DNA of 64,000 nt, taken from NCBI RefSeq assembly GCF_003670115.1, contig NZ_QQTY01000002.1, forward strand, positions 434,001-498,000. Direction: 5' to 3'. The position numbers were made by a program, and so were the translations under genes. Numbering within the stretch: the stretch's first letter is position 1; every line of letters starts with the position of its first letter. The notes under the pieces were generated by a model, which saw nothing but the letters and a program-made list of their open reading frames with translations, was not told the DNA's origin and did no database searches. This DNA comes from Natronorubrum halophilum. GTDB lineage: Archaea; Halobacteriota; Halobacteria; Halobacteriales; Natrialbaceae. This document shows positions 16,768 to 24,871 of this stretch, piece after piece.

Positions 16768-16913
16768 ACCCAGACCAGCGAGCGATCGACCATAGTAATA
16801 GGTCCGATATTTCGCGGTATGACGCCGCTGTTAGCGTCACGGCGTCGGTACGGGCGGCGATCGTTCAAAACGGATCCATAACAAAGCCAGTTCAGCCGGT
16901 ACCGCCGGAGACT

Positions 16914-18248
16914 ATGGCCGAGATGTGGAACCCGTTGCTCGAGACGATGCCGCGCGAGGAACTCGAACGTCGCCAGATACGAAAATTCAGAGCGCAAGCG
17001 GTGTACGTCTACGAAACCGTTCCCGTGTTCAGACAAAAGCTCGACCGCGCCGGAATCGTTCCCGAGGACATCGAGACGTTCGAAGATATCCGTGCGGTTC
17101 CGACGACCACGAAAGACGAACTCAGACGGGCACAGGAGACGGAGTCCGCAGCGACGCCGTACGGGGACCTCCTCGCCGTGGACCCGGCGGACGTACGGGA
17201 GTATCATCAGACCTCCGGTACCACCGGCACACCGCTCCGACAGGCGGATTCGGGACGGGACTGGGAGTGGTGGAGCGACTGCTGGGCGACGGTGCTGTGG
17301 GCGCACGGAATACGACCGGACGATCGAGTCTTCGTTCCGTTTTCGTACAACGTTTTCGTCGCCTTCTGGGCGGCCCACTACGCCTGCGAGCGGATCGGTG
17401 CGGAAGTCGTTCCCGGCGGCAACCTCTCCTCCGTCGAACGCGTCGAGCTGATGGCCGACCTCGAGGCCACCGCGTTCATGACCACGCCGACGTACGCGCT
17501 TCGACTCGGAGAGGTCGCCGAACGGGAAGGTATCGACCCCGCAGCGACCAGCGTCGATCGGATCATCTGTGCCGGCGAACCCGGCGCGAGCGTTCCGGGA
17601 ACGAAAGCGAAGCTCGAAGCGCGCTGGGATGCGACGGTCCACGACCACGCCGGTGCGACCGAAACCGGCGCGTGGGGGTACAGCTGTGACGGCGACTCGC
17701 TCAGCCTCCACTTCAACGAGTCCCGGTTCCTCGTCGAGGTCGTAGACGACGACGGAACCCCGGTCGACCCGGGCGAAGAGGGAACGCTGATCGTGACGCC
17801 GCTCGACCGACGCGCCCAACCCTACCTCCGGTTCGAACAACGGGACCGTGTAAAACTCGAGGGGCCGAGCGCGTGCGACTGCGGGCGGACGTTTCGCATC
17901 GCCGACGGCGGCGTCCTCGGCAGGGACGACGATTTCACGATGGTCAACGGCGTCCTGCTCTCCCCGACGGCCGTCGAGGATATCGTCCGCCGGAGCGACG
18001 ACGTCACCGACGAGTACAAAATCGTCATCGACGAACACGACGAGAAGGAATCGGACGTCGCCACGCTCGTCACCGAAACGGCCCCGCGGGCAGCGCGGGA
18101 CCCCGAAGGGATCAAACGCGACCTCCGTCACCGACTCAAACAGGCCTGTGGCCTCTCGTTTCGCATCCGCCTGCGGGAGCGCGGCGTCCTCGAGCGCCCC
18201 GAACTCAAAGCCGATCGCGTCCACGATCAGCGGGTGAACGATGTCTGA
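16914..18248 (+). CDS. PaaK/CapK-type adenylate-forming CoA ligase
   Basis: 444-aa phenylacetate-CoA-ligase-like enzyme that would activate a carboxylic acid as acyl-AMP. The P-loop-like YHQTSGTTGTPLR (about residues 99-111), the HDHAGATETGAWGYSC block (A5-like, about 246) and RFEQRDRVKLEGPSACDCGRTF followed by a GRDDDFTMVNGVLLSP C-terminal linker fit the PaaK family. The CDCGR cysteines are typical of the zinc-binding PaaK subgroup. ATG at 16914 is the first Met of the homologous part. The stop overlaps the next gene by 8 bp. Substrate is not certain; an aryl acid is plausible given the nearby chorismate-lyase-like gene. Confidence 0.85.
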   Translation: MAEMWNPLLETMPREELERRQIRKFRAQAVYVYETVPVFRQKLDRAGIVPEDIETFEDIRAVPTTTKDELRRAQETESAATPYGDLLAVDPADVREYHQTSGTTGTPLRQADSGRDWEWWSDCWATVLWAHGIRPDDRVFVPFSYNVFVAFWAAHYACERIGAEVVPGGNLSSVERVELMADLEATAFMTTPTYALRLGEVAEREGIDPAATSVDRIICAGEPGASVPGTKAKLEARWDATVHDHAGATETGAWGYSCDGDSLSLHFNESRFLVEVVDDDGTPVDPGEEGTLIVTPLDRRAQPYLRFEQRDRVKLEGPSACDCGRTFRIADGGVLGRDDDFTMVNGVLLSPTAVEDIVRRSDDVTDEYKIVIDEHDEKESDVATLVTETAPRAARDPEGIKRDLRHRLKQACGLSFRIRLRERGVLERPELKADRVHDQRVNDV

Positions 18249-18519
18249 TAACGACCCTACCGCTCGACAGCGAGACGAGTCGGCCCAGGACCGAACGCGA
18301 CCGGACGGCGACCGGACGGATCACGACCACTGCGCTACGGACCGCGATCTCGAGCACCTCGCGGAACTCGTCGACGACCTCGAGGAGACCTCGACGGCCC
18401 TGATCGAACACGGCGCAGCACGCGATATTCCGGCGATCGAGCACAACGCTCGTTGCATCCGCGATACCGTTCGGGTGTTGGCACAGAACGTTCCCCGGGA
18501 CGGGCTCGAGTCCGAGTAA
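18241..18519 (+). CDS. Small acidic protein coupled to the ligase gene
   Basis: 92 aa, very hydrophilic for 34 residues, then a predicted helix pair (DLEHLAELVDDLEETSTALIEHGA and IPAIEHNARCIRDTVRVLAQNV). It has no catalytic motif. It starts 8 bp before the end of the PaaK-like gene, so it is almost certainly cotranscribed and translationally coupled. It could be a helper or carrier-like partner of the ligase, but there is no Ser-attachment motif of a carrier protein, so this is a guess. Confidence 0.65.
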   Translation: MSDNDPTARQRDESAQDRTRPDGDRTDHDHCATDRDLEHLAELVDDLEETSTALIEHGAARDIPAIEHNARCIRDTVRVLAQNVPRDGLESE

Positions 18520-18716
18520 CTGGCAGAGGGGTGAGGTCCCGTATGAGTGGAGAGCAGACGCTGGTAGCTGATTACAACGCAAACCGCGTTATTTGTTACC
18601 GTGAGAAGGGAGTAGCTGCTCCCGTTCGAATGAACGCATCCACCCCTGCAGAAATCACATCCGGCCAGTGGGCCGCCTAGCATTCGGACTCTACAGGAGT
18701 ACCAGTCGAAGTCGTG

Positions 18717-19706
18717 TTAATAGGTCTGTAGCGACCCGCGCTCTCGATCCTTTCTGAGCGTAGCGATCGACGTGCGGACGATCGCACCACTGACCAAGAC
18801 CGCGGTACCAAAGAGGAGGATTGCACTCACTGTCTCGAGCGTCTCGACCCCGTATACGCCACTCACCTGCTTACAGGCGGTGGCGACACCCCCGGCGAGC
18901 AGCATACCCGCAAAGTACCCCTTGATATCAGCCTCGTTTACCAGCTGCGTCGCACTCACACCGATACGAGCACCGAGCGCACTCCCGACGAGCAACGCGG
19001 CGACAACGGGGATCTCGACGGCATTCGACTGGGCGTAGACGAACGTCCCGAACGCACCCGAAACCATGATCTGGAGGATGCTGGTCCCAGCGGCGATTGC
19101 AGTGGGAACGCCGAACACGTAGACCATGATGGGGAGCAGAAGGAAACCGCCACCGACGCCGAGAAATCCAGAGAGAACGCCGATCCCCAGCCCGGCGAGA
19201 AGGATAACCCACACCGAAACGGTCGCACCGCCGGGTAGCGACACGAGTGGTGGAAACGCGATGGCCTGAACTCCGGTAGCGAGCTGTCCCGATCTCATAT
19301 CGGAACCGCCAGTACGAGCGTCTCGGCGGACAAAGAGCCCGACCGCACCGAGAAGTCCGACGTACACCACGCCGATGACGACGTCAGCGCTGCCGAGATC
19401 CGTCAGCAGGAACACGATACTGGTGCCGACCTCGATACCGAACGTCATCCCGAGAATCATCAGCGCCGCCAGTACGTAGCTGACCTGGCCGTGATCGCGG
19501 TGTCGGAGCACACCGATGACACTGGTGCCGAAGACGAACGCGAGTCCGCTTCCGACGGCCACCGGTGCCGGATACCCGACCACCAACAGTGCTGGCGTCA
19601 CGAGGAACGATCCCCCCATCCCGAAGAACCCGAAGAGGATGCCGATGAGTAGGCCGAATCCGACAAAGAAACCGATCATCACGATACCGAGACCAAGGAG
19701 TTCCAT
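18717..19706 (-). CDS. TauE/SafE-family anion exporter
   Basis: 329-aa polytopic membrane protein with about eight or nine hydrophobic segments. The two family repeats are visible: GILFGFFGMGGSFLVTPALL (about residues 22-41) and IGVLSGFLGVGGGFLLLPIMV (about 174-194), each with the G-x-G-G-G turn of TauE/SafE transporters, which move sulfite, sulfonates or small organic acids. The start at 19706 lies 2 nt after the stop of the small membrane protein, forming an operon with it and the FAD oxidoreductase. The last 20 residues are basic and cytosolic. Confidence 0.88.
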   Translation of the reverse strand: MELLGLGIVMIGFFVGFGLLIGILFGFFGMGGSFLVTPALLVVGYPAPVAVGSGLAFVFGTSVIGVLRHRDHGQVSYVLAALMILGMTFGIEVGTSIVFLLTDLGSADVVIGVVYVGLLGAVGLFVRRDARTGGSDMRSGQLATGVQAIAFPPLVSLPGGATVSVWVILLAGLGIGVLSGFLGVGGGFLLLPIMVYVFGVPTAIAAGTSILQIMVSGAFGTFVYAQSNAVEIPVVAALLVGSALGARIGVSATQLVNEADIKGYFAGMLLAGGVATACKQVSGVYGVETLETVSAILLFGTAVLVSGAIVRTSIATLRKDRERGSLQTY

Positions 19707-19708
19707 AA

Positions 19709-19954
19709 TCAGGTGTTCACGAGTAGTTCACGGGCGGCCGGGCTAGTAACCCGCGTCAGTGCCCCGTATCCGACGTAGAGCACGAGCGCTTCCGCCAGGA
19801 TGTAACCGACCGTGGCAGCGGCCTCCCCGGACTCACCGAAGACGGGAGCGATTAGCGGAACGCTCAGCGCTACCACCGTTGTACTCAACAGTACGACCAA
19901 TACCGTCGCTAACTGCCGCCCGAACGCGGGGAGTTCGACGTTTCGATCATTCAT
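19709..19954 (-). CDS. Small two-helix membrane protein next to TauE
   Basis: 81 aa with two hydrophobic segments: LATVLVVLLSTTVVALSVPLIAPV (about residues 15-38) and the AAATVGYILAEALVLYVGYGAL segment (about 45-66). The second ends in EALVLYVGYGAL, a pattern I associate with small haloarchaeal membrane proteins (DUF7512-like) found beside TauE/SafE genes. The start overlaps the FAD-oxidoreductase stop by 4 bp (ATGA) and its stop is 2 nt from the exporter start, so the three are one operon. A subunit-like or stabilising role for the exporter is inferred. Confidence 0.75.
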   Translation of the reverse strand: MNDRNVELPAFGRQLATVLVVLLSTTVVALSVPLIAPVFGESGEAAATVGYILAEALVLYVGYGALTRVTSPAARELLVNT

Positions 19955-21438
19955 AGCACGCCCCCGTCATCGGCTCGAGCGGTTCCGGACGGTGCGATGT
20001 TCTGGTTGCGGCTGAACAAATCCGTCGGATCGTACTCGTCCTTTAGCGCGACCAACCGCTCGTACGTCGGCCCGAACGTGGTCCGCATCATCTCGTCGCC
20101 TTCCTCGAAGAATCCCGGGAAGTTCAGGTACACCGAACCGTCCGAGAACTGGCGCATGTCCTCGAGACAGTCGCGCACCCACTCGACGTTCACATCGTCG
20201 GCCTCCGGACGCTCCCAGTTCGCTTCGACGCCCAGCAGGAAGGGAGCGTGCCGCCCCGCGAACGCACTGTCCTCGGTGTCGACTCGCGCGACCGCACCGC
20301 CCAGCTGCCAGACGTCGACCGTCGAGAGCGGTGACGGTGCCACACCGGACCAGTAGGCGATTCGATCGATGGCGGACTCCGACAGGCCGTCGAGGTACAG
20401 CGACTTCCAGTAGTAGCGCATCCCGTCGGGGTAGTCCTCGTCGAAGAGTTGCTGGAACTCGACGTACGGCATCGGTCCGCTGAAGTCGGCTACCGGCTCG
20501 TGGATCTCCCGCAAGGGTGCCAGCGCACGCTCACCAGCCGCGACCGACCCCGCGTAACAACCTGCGATCGCGATCTTGCGTTCGTCCACCGTGTCTGGCG
20601 CGAACAGTTCCTCGTCGGGCAGTACACCGGACAGGGTGAGCAAGCTGACTTCCGGGGGCGCATCCGCGACGTAGTCGCGGTAGGCTTCCAACACCTCGAT
20701 CATCCGTTCACCCGAATAGAACACGAGACAAACCGCCACATCCGGACCGACCGGGTGGAGATCGAACTCGAAGCCGGTAACCACCCCGAAGTTGCCGCCG
20801 CCACCGCGAAGCCCCCAGAAGAGTTCCTCGTGTTCGTCGGCGCTGGCGGTCAGATAGTCGCCGTCTGCCGTGACCAGATCGATGGATGCGAGGTTGTCAC
20901 AGGTCAGACCGTACTTGCAGCGGAGATGACCGATGCCGCCACCGAGGGTCAGACCCGCGAACCCCGTCTCCGAGACGGCCCCTCCCGGCGTTGCGAGACC
21001 GAAGGCCTGGGTCTCGCGATCGACGTCGGCCCACGTGGCACCGGCCCGTACCCACGCCGTCCGCTCATCGGGGCCGACCCACACGTCCCTCATCTCGGAG
21101 AGGTCGATGACGAGTCCATCGTCGCAGACGGCGGTCCCGGCGACGTTGTGCCCGCCGCCACGTACCGCCACCAACAGGTCGTGTTCGCGGGCGAAGTTCA
21201 CCGCGCTGATCACGTCGCCGACGCCACGACACCGGGCAATCAGGGCTGGATGCCTGTCGATCATCCCGTTCCACACCGCGCGAGCCTCGTCGTAGTCAGC
21301 GCCCTCAGAACGGCTGTGTCGTTCCGATGGGGTCGAAAGAGTTCCGCTCTTTCGAACGTCGTCGGGGTGAATCACGTCGCCGTGGAATCCGGCTTCGAAC
21401 CGTTCGATCCGGTCGGCGGGGATGGGATCTTGTGCCAT
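19951..21438 (-). CDS. FAD-linked oxidoreductase, berberine-bridge-enzyme type, with N-terminal insert
   Basis: 495-aa FAD_binding_4 plus BBE-domain protein. VAVRGGGHNVAG (about residues 91-102) contains the His that carries 8-alpha-linked FAD in this family; FAGLTLGGGIGHLRCKYGLTCDNL and the LFWGLRGGGGNFGVVTGFEF block follow; the C-terminal DPTDLFSRNQNIAPS is the BBE motif. Residues about 28-44 (KSGTLSTPSERHSRSEG) are extra relative to the usual N-terminus and are encoded by two DNA hairpins. It is first in an operon with a small membrane protein and a TauE exporter, which hints that the product or a sulfur/carboxylate by-product is exported. Substrate unknown. Confidence 0.88.
   Translation of the reverse strand: MAQDPIPADRIERFEAGFHGDVIHPDDVRKSGTLSTPSERHSRSEGADYDEARAVWNGMIDRHPALIARCRGVGDVISAVNFAREHDLLVAVRGGGHNVAGTAVCDDGLVIDLSEMRDVWVGPDERTAWVRAGATWADVDRETQAFGLATPGGAVSETGFAGLTLGGGIGHLRCKYGLTCDNLASIDLVTADGDYLTASADEHEELFWGLRGGGGNFGVVTGFEFDLHPVGPDVAVCLVFYSGERMIEVLEAYRDYVADAPPEVSLLTLSGVLPDEELFAPDTVDERKIAIAGCYAGSVAAGERALAPLREIHEPVADFSGPMPYVEFQQLFDEDYPDGMRYYWKSLYLDGLSESAIDRIAYWSGVAPSPLSTVDVWQLGGAVARVDTEDSAFAGRHAPFLLGVEANWERPEADDVNVEWVRDCLEDMRQFSDGSVYLNFPGFFEEGDEMMRTTFGPTYERLVALKDEYDPTDLFSRNQNIAPSGTARADDGGVL
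21308..21355 (-). repeat. Twin palindromes inside the FAD-oxidoreductase gene
   Basis: 21308-21324 is a 5-bp stem (GAACG ... CGTTC) and 21333-21355 is a perfect 9-bp stem (TCGAAAGAG ... CTCTTTCGA) with a 5-nt loop. They lie 8 bp apart and encode residues about 28-44, in frame. Confidence 0.6.
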
Positions 21439-21575
21439 ACACTAGTGGACGACTGCACGGGTGTTGGCCTCACCCGTCGAGTAGCGTTCGGCCTCGAGAG
21501 TACCGTTTCACCCGATGAGACGAATTCCGGAGCGCGTACGGGATAGAGTTACTATCAGTGACGGCCTCCGTCTTA

Positions 21576-21588
21576 GTGAGTGACTCAC
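21576..21588. promoter_or_regulatory. Perfect 13-bp palindrome abutting the regulator start
   Basis: GTGAGTGACTCAC (6-bp arms around one G) ends directly before the ATG at 21589. Its position over the expected transcription start of a leaderless message makes it a good autoregulatory operator candidate. The GTG at 21580 lies inside the palindrome. Confidence 0.55.
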
Positions 21589-22497
21589 ATGAGTCCTGAC
21601 CAAGACGACCGACTTGAGGGGGATGGTCATCCGCCACCGGGATCGCTGATTCTGGAGGCGATTCTGGAAAACGAACGGAACCGTCGCTACCTGGGCCAGC
21701 GTCTGGACGCCGCGGGCGACCGCGTCGATACGGACCTGCTCGGCGACATCGTCAGGCATGGCCCGATCCTCGAGGCCCTGTTGGAAGAACCGCTCGATCG
21801 CCGGGAGATCGAAGCGCGCCTCGACGTTTCACGGGCGACGAGTCACCGCTACACGCAGTGGCTCGCCGAGCAGGACTTCGTCGAGAAGATCGATGGTCGA
21901 TTTCAACTGACCTGGCACGGCGCAGTCATCGCCGAGGAGGTCCTCCGGTTGGAGGCGAACGTGCGGACCGCACACAGAATAACGCCGCTTCTGGATGCGG
22001 TCTGTGAGGATCACCGAGACTTCATCCTCGAACCGTTCGTGGGCGCGACAGTTACCGTCGCCGAACCCGACAATCCGTACAAACCGGCCGAGCGGTTCGT
22101 CGCGCTCGTCGACGAATCCGACACGTTTCGTGGATTTAACACGACCCACATGGCTCCGCTGGTCCTCGGCGAGTTTCACCAGCAGGTGTTCGAGAAAACG
22201 GATACCGAGATCATCTACCTGCCACACATCGTCGAGAATTTCGTCGAGACGTGCCCTGAACGTGCCCGGGAAGCGATCGACAGCGGGCACTTGGCCCTCC
22301 GGACGCGTGACGACCTCCCGTACGGTCTCGCTCTCTTCGACGAACGCGTCGGAATCGGCGGCTACGAGGAGACCACCGGCTTCATGCAGGTGTTCGTCGA
22401 TACGGATTCCCCGATCGCGTGTGAGTGGGGCGAGCGCGTCTACGCGTCAGTCAGAGCCGATTCCGATCCCCTCGATGCGATGGATTTGACTCAGTGA
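21589..22497 (+). CDS. Winged-helix transcriptional regulator, haloarchaeal two-domain type
   Basis: 302-aa regulator. The N-terminal wHTH is visible as GPILEALLEEPLDRREIEARLDVSRATSHRYTQWLAEQDFVEKIDGRFQLTWHG (residues about 60-110). A C-terminal effector-like domain of about 170 residues contains EPFVGATVTVAEPDNPYKPAERFVALV, repeated short strands and GYEETTGFMQVFVDTDSPIACEWGERVY, a layout common in haloarchaeal MarR/DUF1724-type regulators. ATG at 21589 is preferred over GTG at 21580, which is within the palindrome. It diverges from the FAD-oxidoreductase operon, 150 bp away, which it probably controls. Confidence 0.82.
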   Translation: MSPDQDDRLEGDGHPPPGSLILEAILENERNRRYLGQRLDAAGDRVDTDLLGDIVRHGPILEALLEEPLDRREIEARLDVSRATSHRYTQWLAEQDFVEKIDGRFQLTWHGAVIAEEVLRLEANVRTAHRITPLLDAVCEDHRDFILEPFVGATVTVAEPDNPYKPAERFVALVDESDTFRGFNTTHMAPLVLGEFHQQVFEKTDTEIIYLPHIVENFVETCPERAREAIDSGHLALRTRDDLPYGLALFDERVGIGGYEETTGFMQVFVDTDSPIACEWGERVYASVRADSDPLDAMDLTQ

Positions 22498-22620
22498 TAC
22501 GCTCGTCGCGCGAACTGACCATCGGGATCCACGCCGAACGAAGCGAGGTTCCCCGTCTCGTCTCGTTCAAATCCTTCGCGGTCCAGCGCTGACGCTCACG
22601 AGTTTGTTCGCGTCAGCAAG

Positions 22621-22695
22621 TGGGCGCTACAGGATTTGAACCCGTGGCAACTTGGTCCGAAGCCAAGCACTCTGTCCAGACTGAGCTAAGCGCCC
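22621..22695 (-). tRNA. tRNA-Arg (anticodon TCG)
   Basis: 75-nt cloverleaf on the minus strand. The acceptor stem GGGCGCT/AGCGCCC, a D-arm with GCTC/GAGT, a five-bp anticodon stem CTTGG/CCAAG around loop CTTCGGA (anticodon TCG), and a T-loop TTCAAAT are all present, with discriminator A. CCA is not encoded. A TATA-like CTTATAC box lies about 30 bp upstream (22721-22727). Confidence 0.95.
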
Positions 22696-22720
22696 GTACT
22701 ACAATGGTTTCCGCCGTCGT

Positions 22721-22727
22721 GTATAAG
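22721..22727 (-). promoter_or_regulatory. TATA-like box of tRNA-Arg
   Basis: CTTATAC on the minus strand, centred about 29 bp from the mature 5' end of the tRNA, the archaeal BRE/TATA distance. Confidence 0.6.
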
Positions 22728-22855
22728 TCACTCGATTTGGAACCATTTCGACAGCCGTCACCACACCTCGAGTCACCACGCCAACCCACTCTTCTCACGC
22801 GGTGAAAACCGCCGCCTGGGGTCTTTGTCGTGCGTGGTGAACGACCGGCTATCCA

Positions 22856-23038
22856 ATGACGGTGAACGAGTCCCACGTACCCGACGATGGACCGTCCGCA
22901 GCCGCACCGCTCGAGTTACTCACCGACGACGAGAAAGTCTGGACCGCCGTCCCGGCCGATGCTACCGGTAACGAGCGAGTGAGTGAGTGGCTCTCGATCA
23001 ACGCCGATTCGCTCCACACTCTCGAGGACTGGCGGTAG
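22856..23038 (+). CDS. Small haloarchaeal protein (DUF7511-like)
   Basis: 60-aa protein. The C-terminal part, PADATGNERVSEWLSINADSLHTLEDWR, resembles the short haloarchaeal family whose members end in DATG...W(L/I)...D(S/A)(F/L)..L(D/E)..R, which I tentatively equate with DUF7511. The N-terminal 20 residues are variable. It has no membrane segment or metal site. It lies between tRNA-Arg and the DGGGP synthase and reads in the same direction as the latter, 120 bp upstream of it. Confidence 0.6.
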   Translation: MTVNESHVPDDGPSAAAPLELLTDDEKVWTAVPADATGNERVSEWLSINADSLHTLEDWR

Positions 23039-23157
23039 CGCCGCGTCGATCGCCACTCGGCTCGAACGCTCGCCCCGGTGGGTGGGCTCCACCCCGTAGC
23101 GACGCCCGCCGACGGCGGACCGCACCGTTTAACCAGCCCGACCGAGCAGTCCCGGTC

Positions 23158-24009
23158 ATGACAGCGGGCGAGACGAGCCGTGGGTTGCTCGAGTTGATGC
23201 GGCCGGTGAACGTGATCGCGGCGAGCGTCTTGACGTTCATTGGCGCGTTCGTCGCCGGTGGCGTCGCCGGCTATCCGCTCGAGGTGGTAACTGCAGTCGC
23301 CGCGACCGGGTTGGCGGTCGGAGCCGGAAACGCGATCAACGATTACTTCGATCGGGAGATCGATCGGATCAACCAACCCGGCAGGGCGATCCCTCGCGGT
23401 GCCGTGAGTCCGCGCGGCGCGCTCGCGTTCAGCCTCGTGCTCTTTGCCGCGGCGGTCGTTCTCGCCGTGACGCTTCCCGCCCCAGCGATCGCCATCGCAG
23501 CGATAAACCTCGCCGCGCTGGTAGCATACACCGAGTTCTTCAAGGGATTGCCGGGGCTCGGAAACGCGCTGGTCGCCTACCTCGTCGGCAGCACGTTCCT
23601 CTTCGGGGCCGCGGCGGTCGGCGATATGGGTCCCGCCGTGATTCTGTTCGTCCTCTCGGCGATCGCGACGGTGACCCGAGAGATCATCAAAGACGTGGAG
23701 GATCTCGAGGGCGACCGCGAGGAGGGGCTGAACACGCTCCCGATCGCGATCGGCGCACGCCGCGCGCTGCAGGTCGCAGCCGCGTTGCTCGTCGCAGGCG
23801 TTCTCGCGAGCCCGATCCCGTATCTGCTCTACTTCGGTGTTCCCTACCTGCTCATTGTACTCCCGGCCGACGCGATCATGCTCTATGCGGCCTTCGAGAG
23901 CTTCGAAGACCCGACGGCCGGCCAATCACACCTCAAGTACGGGATGTTTCTCGCGGCGCTGGCGTTTATCGCCGGCCGCGCAGCGACCGCGGTTCCGGGG
24001 AGCATCTGA
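23158..24009 (+). CDS. Digeranylgeranylglyceryl phosphate synthase (UbiA family)
   Basis: 283-aa polytopic prenyltransferase that attaches the second geranylgeranyl chain to GGGP in archaeal membrane-lipid synthesis. The first Asp-rich motif is in NAINDYFDREIDRINQPGRAIPRG (about residues 60-83) and the second in EIIKDVEDLEGDREEGLNTLP (about 178-198), separated by hydrophobic helices. The length matches archaeal DGGGP synthases. ATG at 23158 has a TATA-like GTTTAACC about 27 bp upstream, indicating a leaderless message and ruling out the longer upstream reading. Confidence 0.92.
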   Translation: MTAGETSRGLLELMRPVNVIAASVLTFIGAFVAGGVAGYPLEVVTAVAATGLAVGAGNAINDYFDREIDRINQPGRAIPRGAVSPRGALAFSLVLFAAAVVLAVTLPAPAIAIAAINLAALVAYTEFFKGLPGLGNALVAYLVGSTFLFGAAAVGDMGPAVILFVLSAIATVTREIIKDVEDLEGDREEGLNTLPIAIGARRALQVAAALLVAGVLASPIPYLLYFGVPYLLIVLPADAIMLYAAFESFEDPTAGQSHLKYGMFLAALAFIAGRAATAVPGSI

Positions 24010-24192
24010 GGTGAATCGACGCCGCTTTCGAGCCGCCGTACCGGATACAACCATTCTAAATTAGCATCGGTTGTTGTACCGCAATCAAAAGGAATATAAG
24101 CTGGTTACCGTATTCTCATACTACACACCGGAGTAGCCAGCAGTCTCGGTAACAGACGCCACTACGGCTGCAGATGGATGTGAGTATCTGGT

Positions 24193-24825
24193 ATGTATGA
24201 CCTCGCAGACGTCCTACCGGACGCCGAAATCGATCCCGGGACGAACCTGCTCGTTGCAGGTCCACCGCTAACGGGGAAGCGAGAAATCGCCTTCGATATC
24301 CTCGCGAGCGGTGCCGAACACGGCGATGGATCGATCATCGTCACGACGAAGGACAGCGCCGACAAGGTGCTCGAGACGTTTACCGGCTCCGTCGATCCTG
24401 CCGTCGATCCCAGTGTTGGCGTCGTCGACTGCGTGACGAAACAACGCGGAATCGGAACCGTTAACGACGATCCGCGGGTCAAGTATGCTTCCTCGCCGGT
24501 CGACATGACCGGGATCGGTATCAAGCTCTCCGAGTTCCTCCAGGAGTTCTACGAGGACCGAGGGCTGACCCGGAACCGCGTCCTCCTGCATTCCGTCTCG
24601 ACGCTACTCATGTACTCGAACCTTCAGACCGTGTTCCGATTTCTCCACGTCTTCACGGGCCGAATCCAGAGTGCAGACGCCATGGGAATCTACGTCATCG
24701 ACTCGACGGCCCACGACGATCAGACGATGAACACGCTCAAACAACTGTTCGACGCCGTCATCGAACTCGAGGAGAACGACGGAGACGACGAGCCCCAGAT
24801 TCGGACGGCCGGCCTCTCGAACTGA
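24193..24825 (+). CDS. KaiC/RadA-like ATPase with degenerate Walker A
   Basis: 210-aa RecA-superfamily (KaiC/GvpD-like) protein. The P-loop region reads VAGPPLTGKREIAF: the glycines and Lys are present but the residue after Lys is Arg rather than Ser/Thr (residue 30). A Walker-B-like strand AMGIYVIDSTAHDD and a preceding VLLHSVSTLLMYSNLQTVFRFLHVF helix fit the family. Such single-domain proteins are abundant in haloarchaea as signalling or taxis-related proteins. Upstream, AAGGAATATAAGC at about 24090-24102 provides a strong TATA-like box with a leader of about 70 nt. Function is unknown. Confidence 0.75.
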   Translation: MYDLADVLPDAEIDPGTNLLVAGPPLTGKREIAFDILASGAEHGDGSIIVTTKDSADKVLETFTGSVDPAVDPSVGVVDCVTKQRGIGTVNDDPRVKYASSPVDMTGIGIKLSEFLQEFYEDRGLTRNRVLLHSVSTLLMYSNLQTVFRFLHVFTGRIQSADAMGIYVIDSTAHDDQTMNTLKQLFDAVIELEENDGDDEPQIRTAGLSN

Positions 24826-24871
24826 TCGGACCACGGAACGTTTTACCGCTGAGCCCGTACGGTCGAGTAAC

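Noticed and set aside
18543-18680. A 45-codon plus-strand frame starting MSGEQTLVADY
   Set aside because: Lies in the convergent gap between two genes and overlaps hairpins (AACGC...GCGTT and GGGAG...CTCCC) more consistent with transcription ends.
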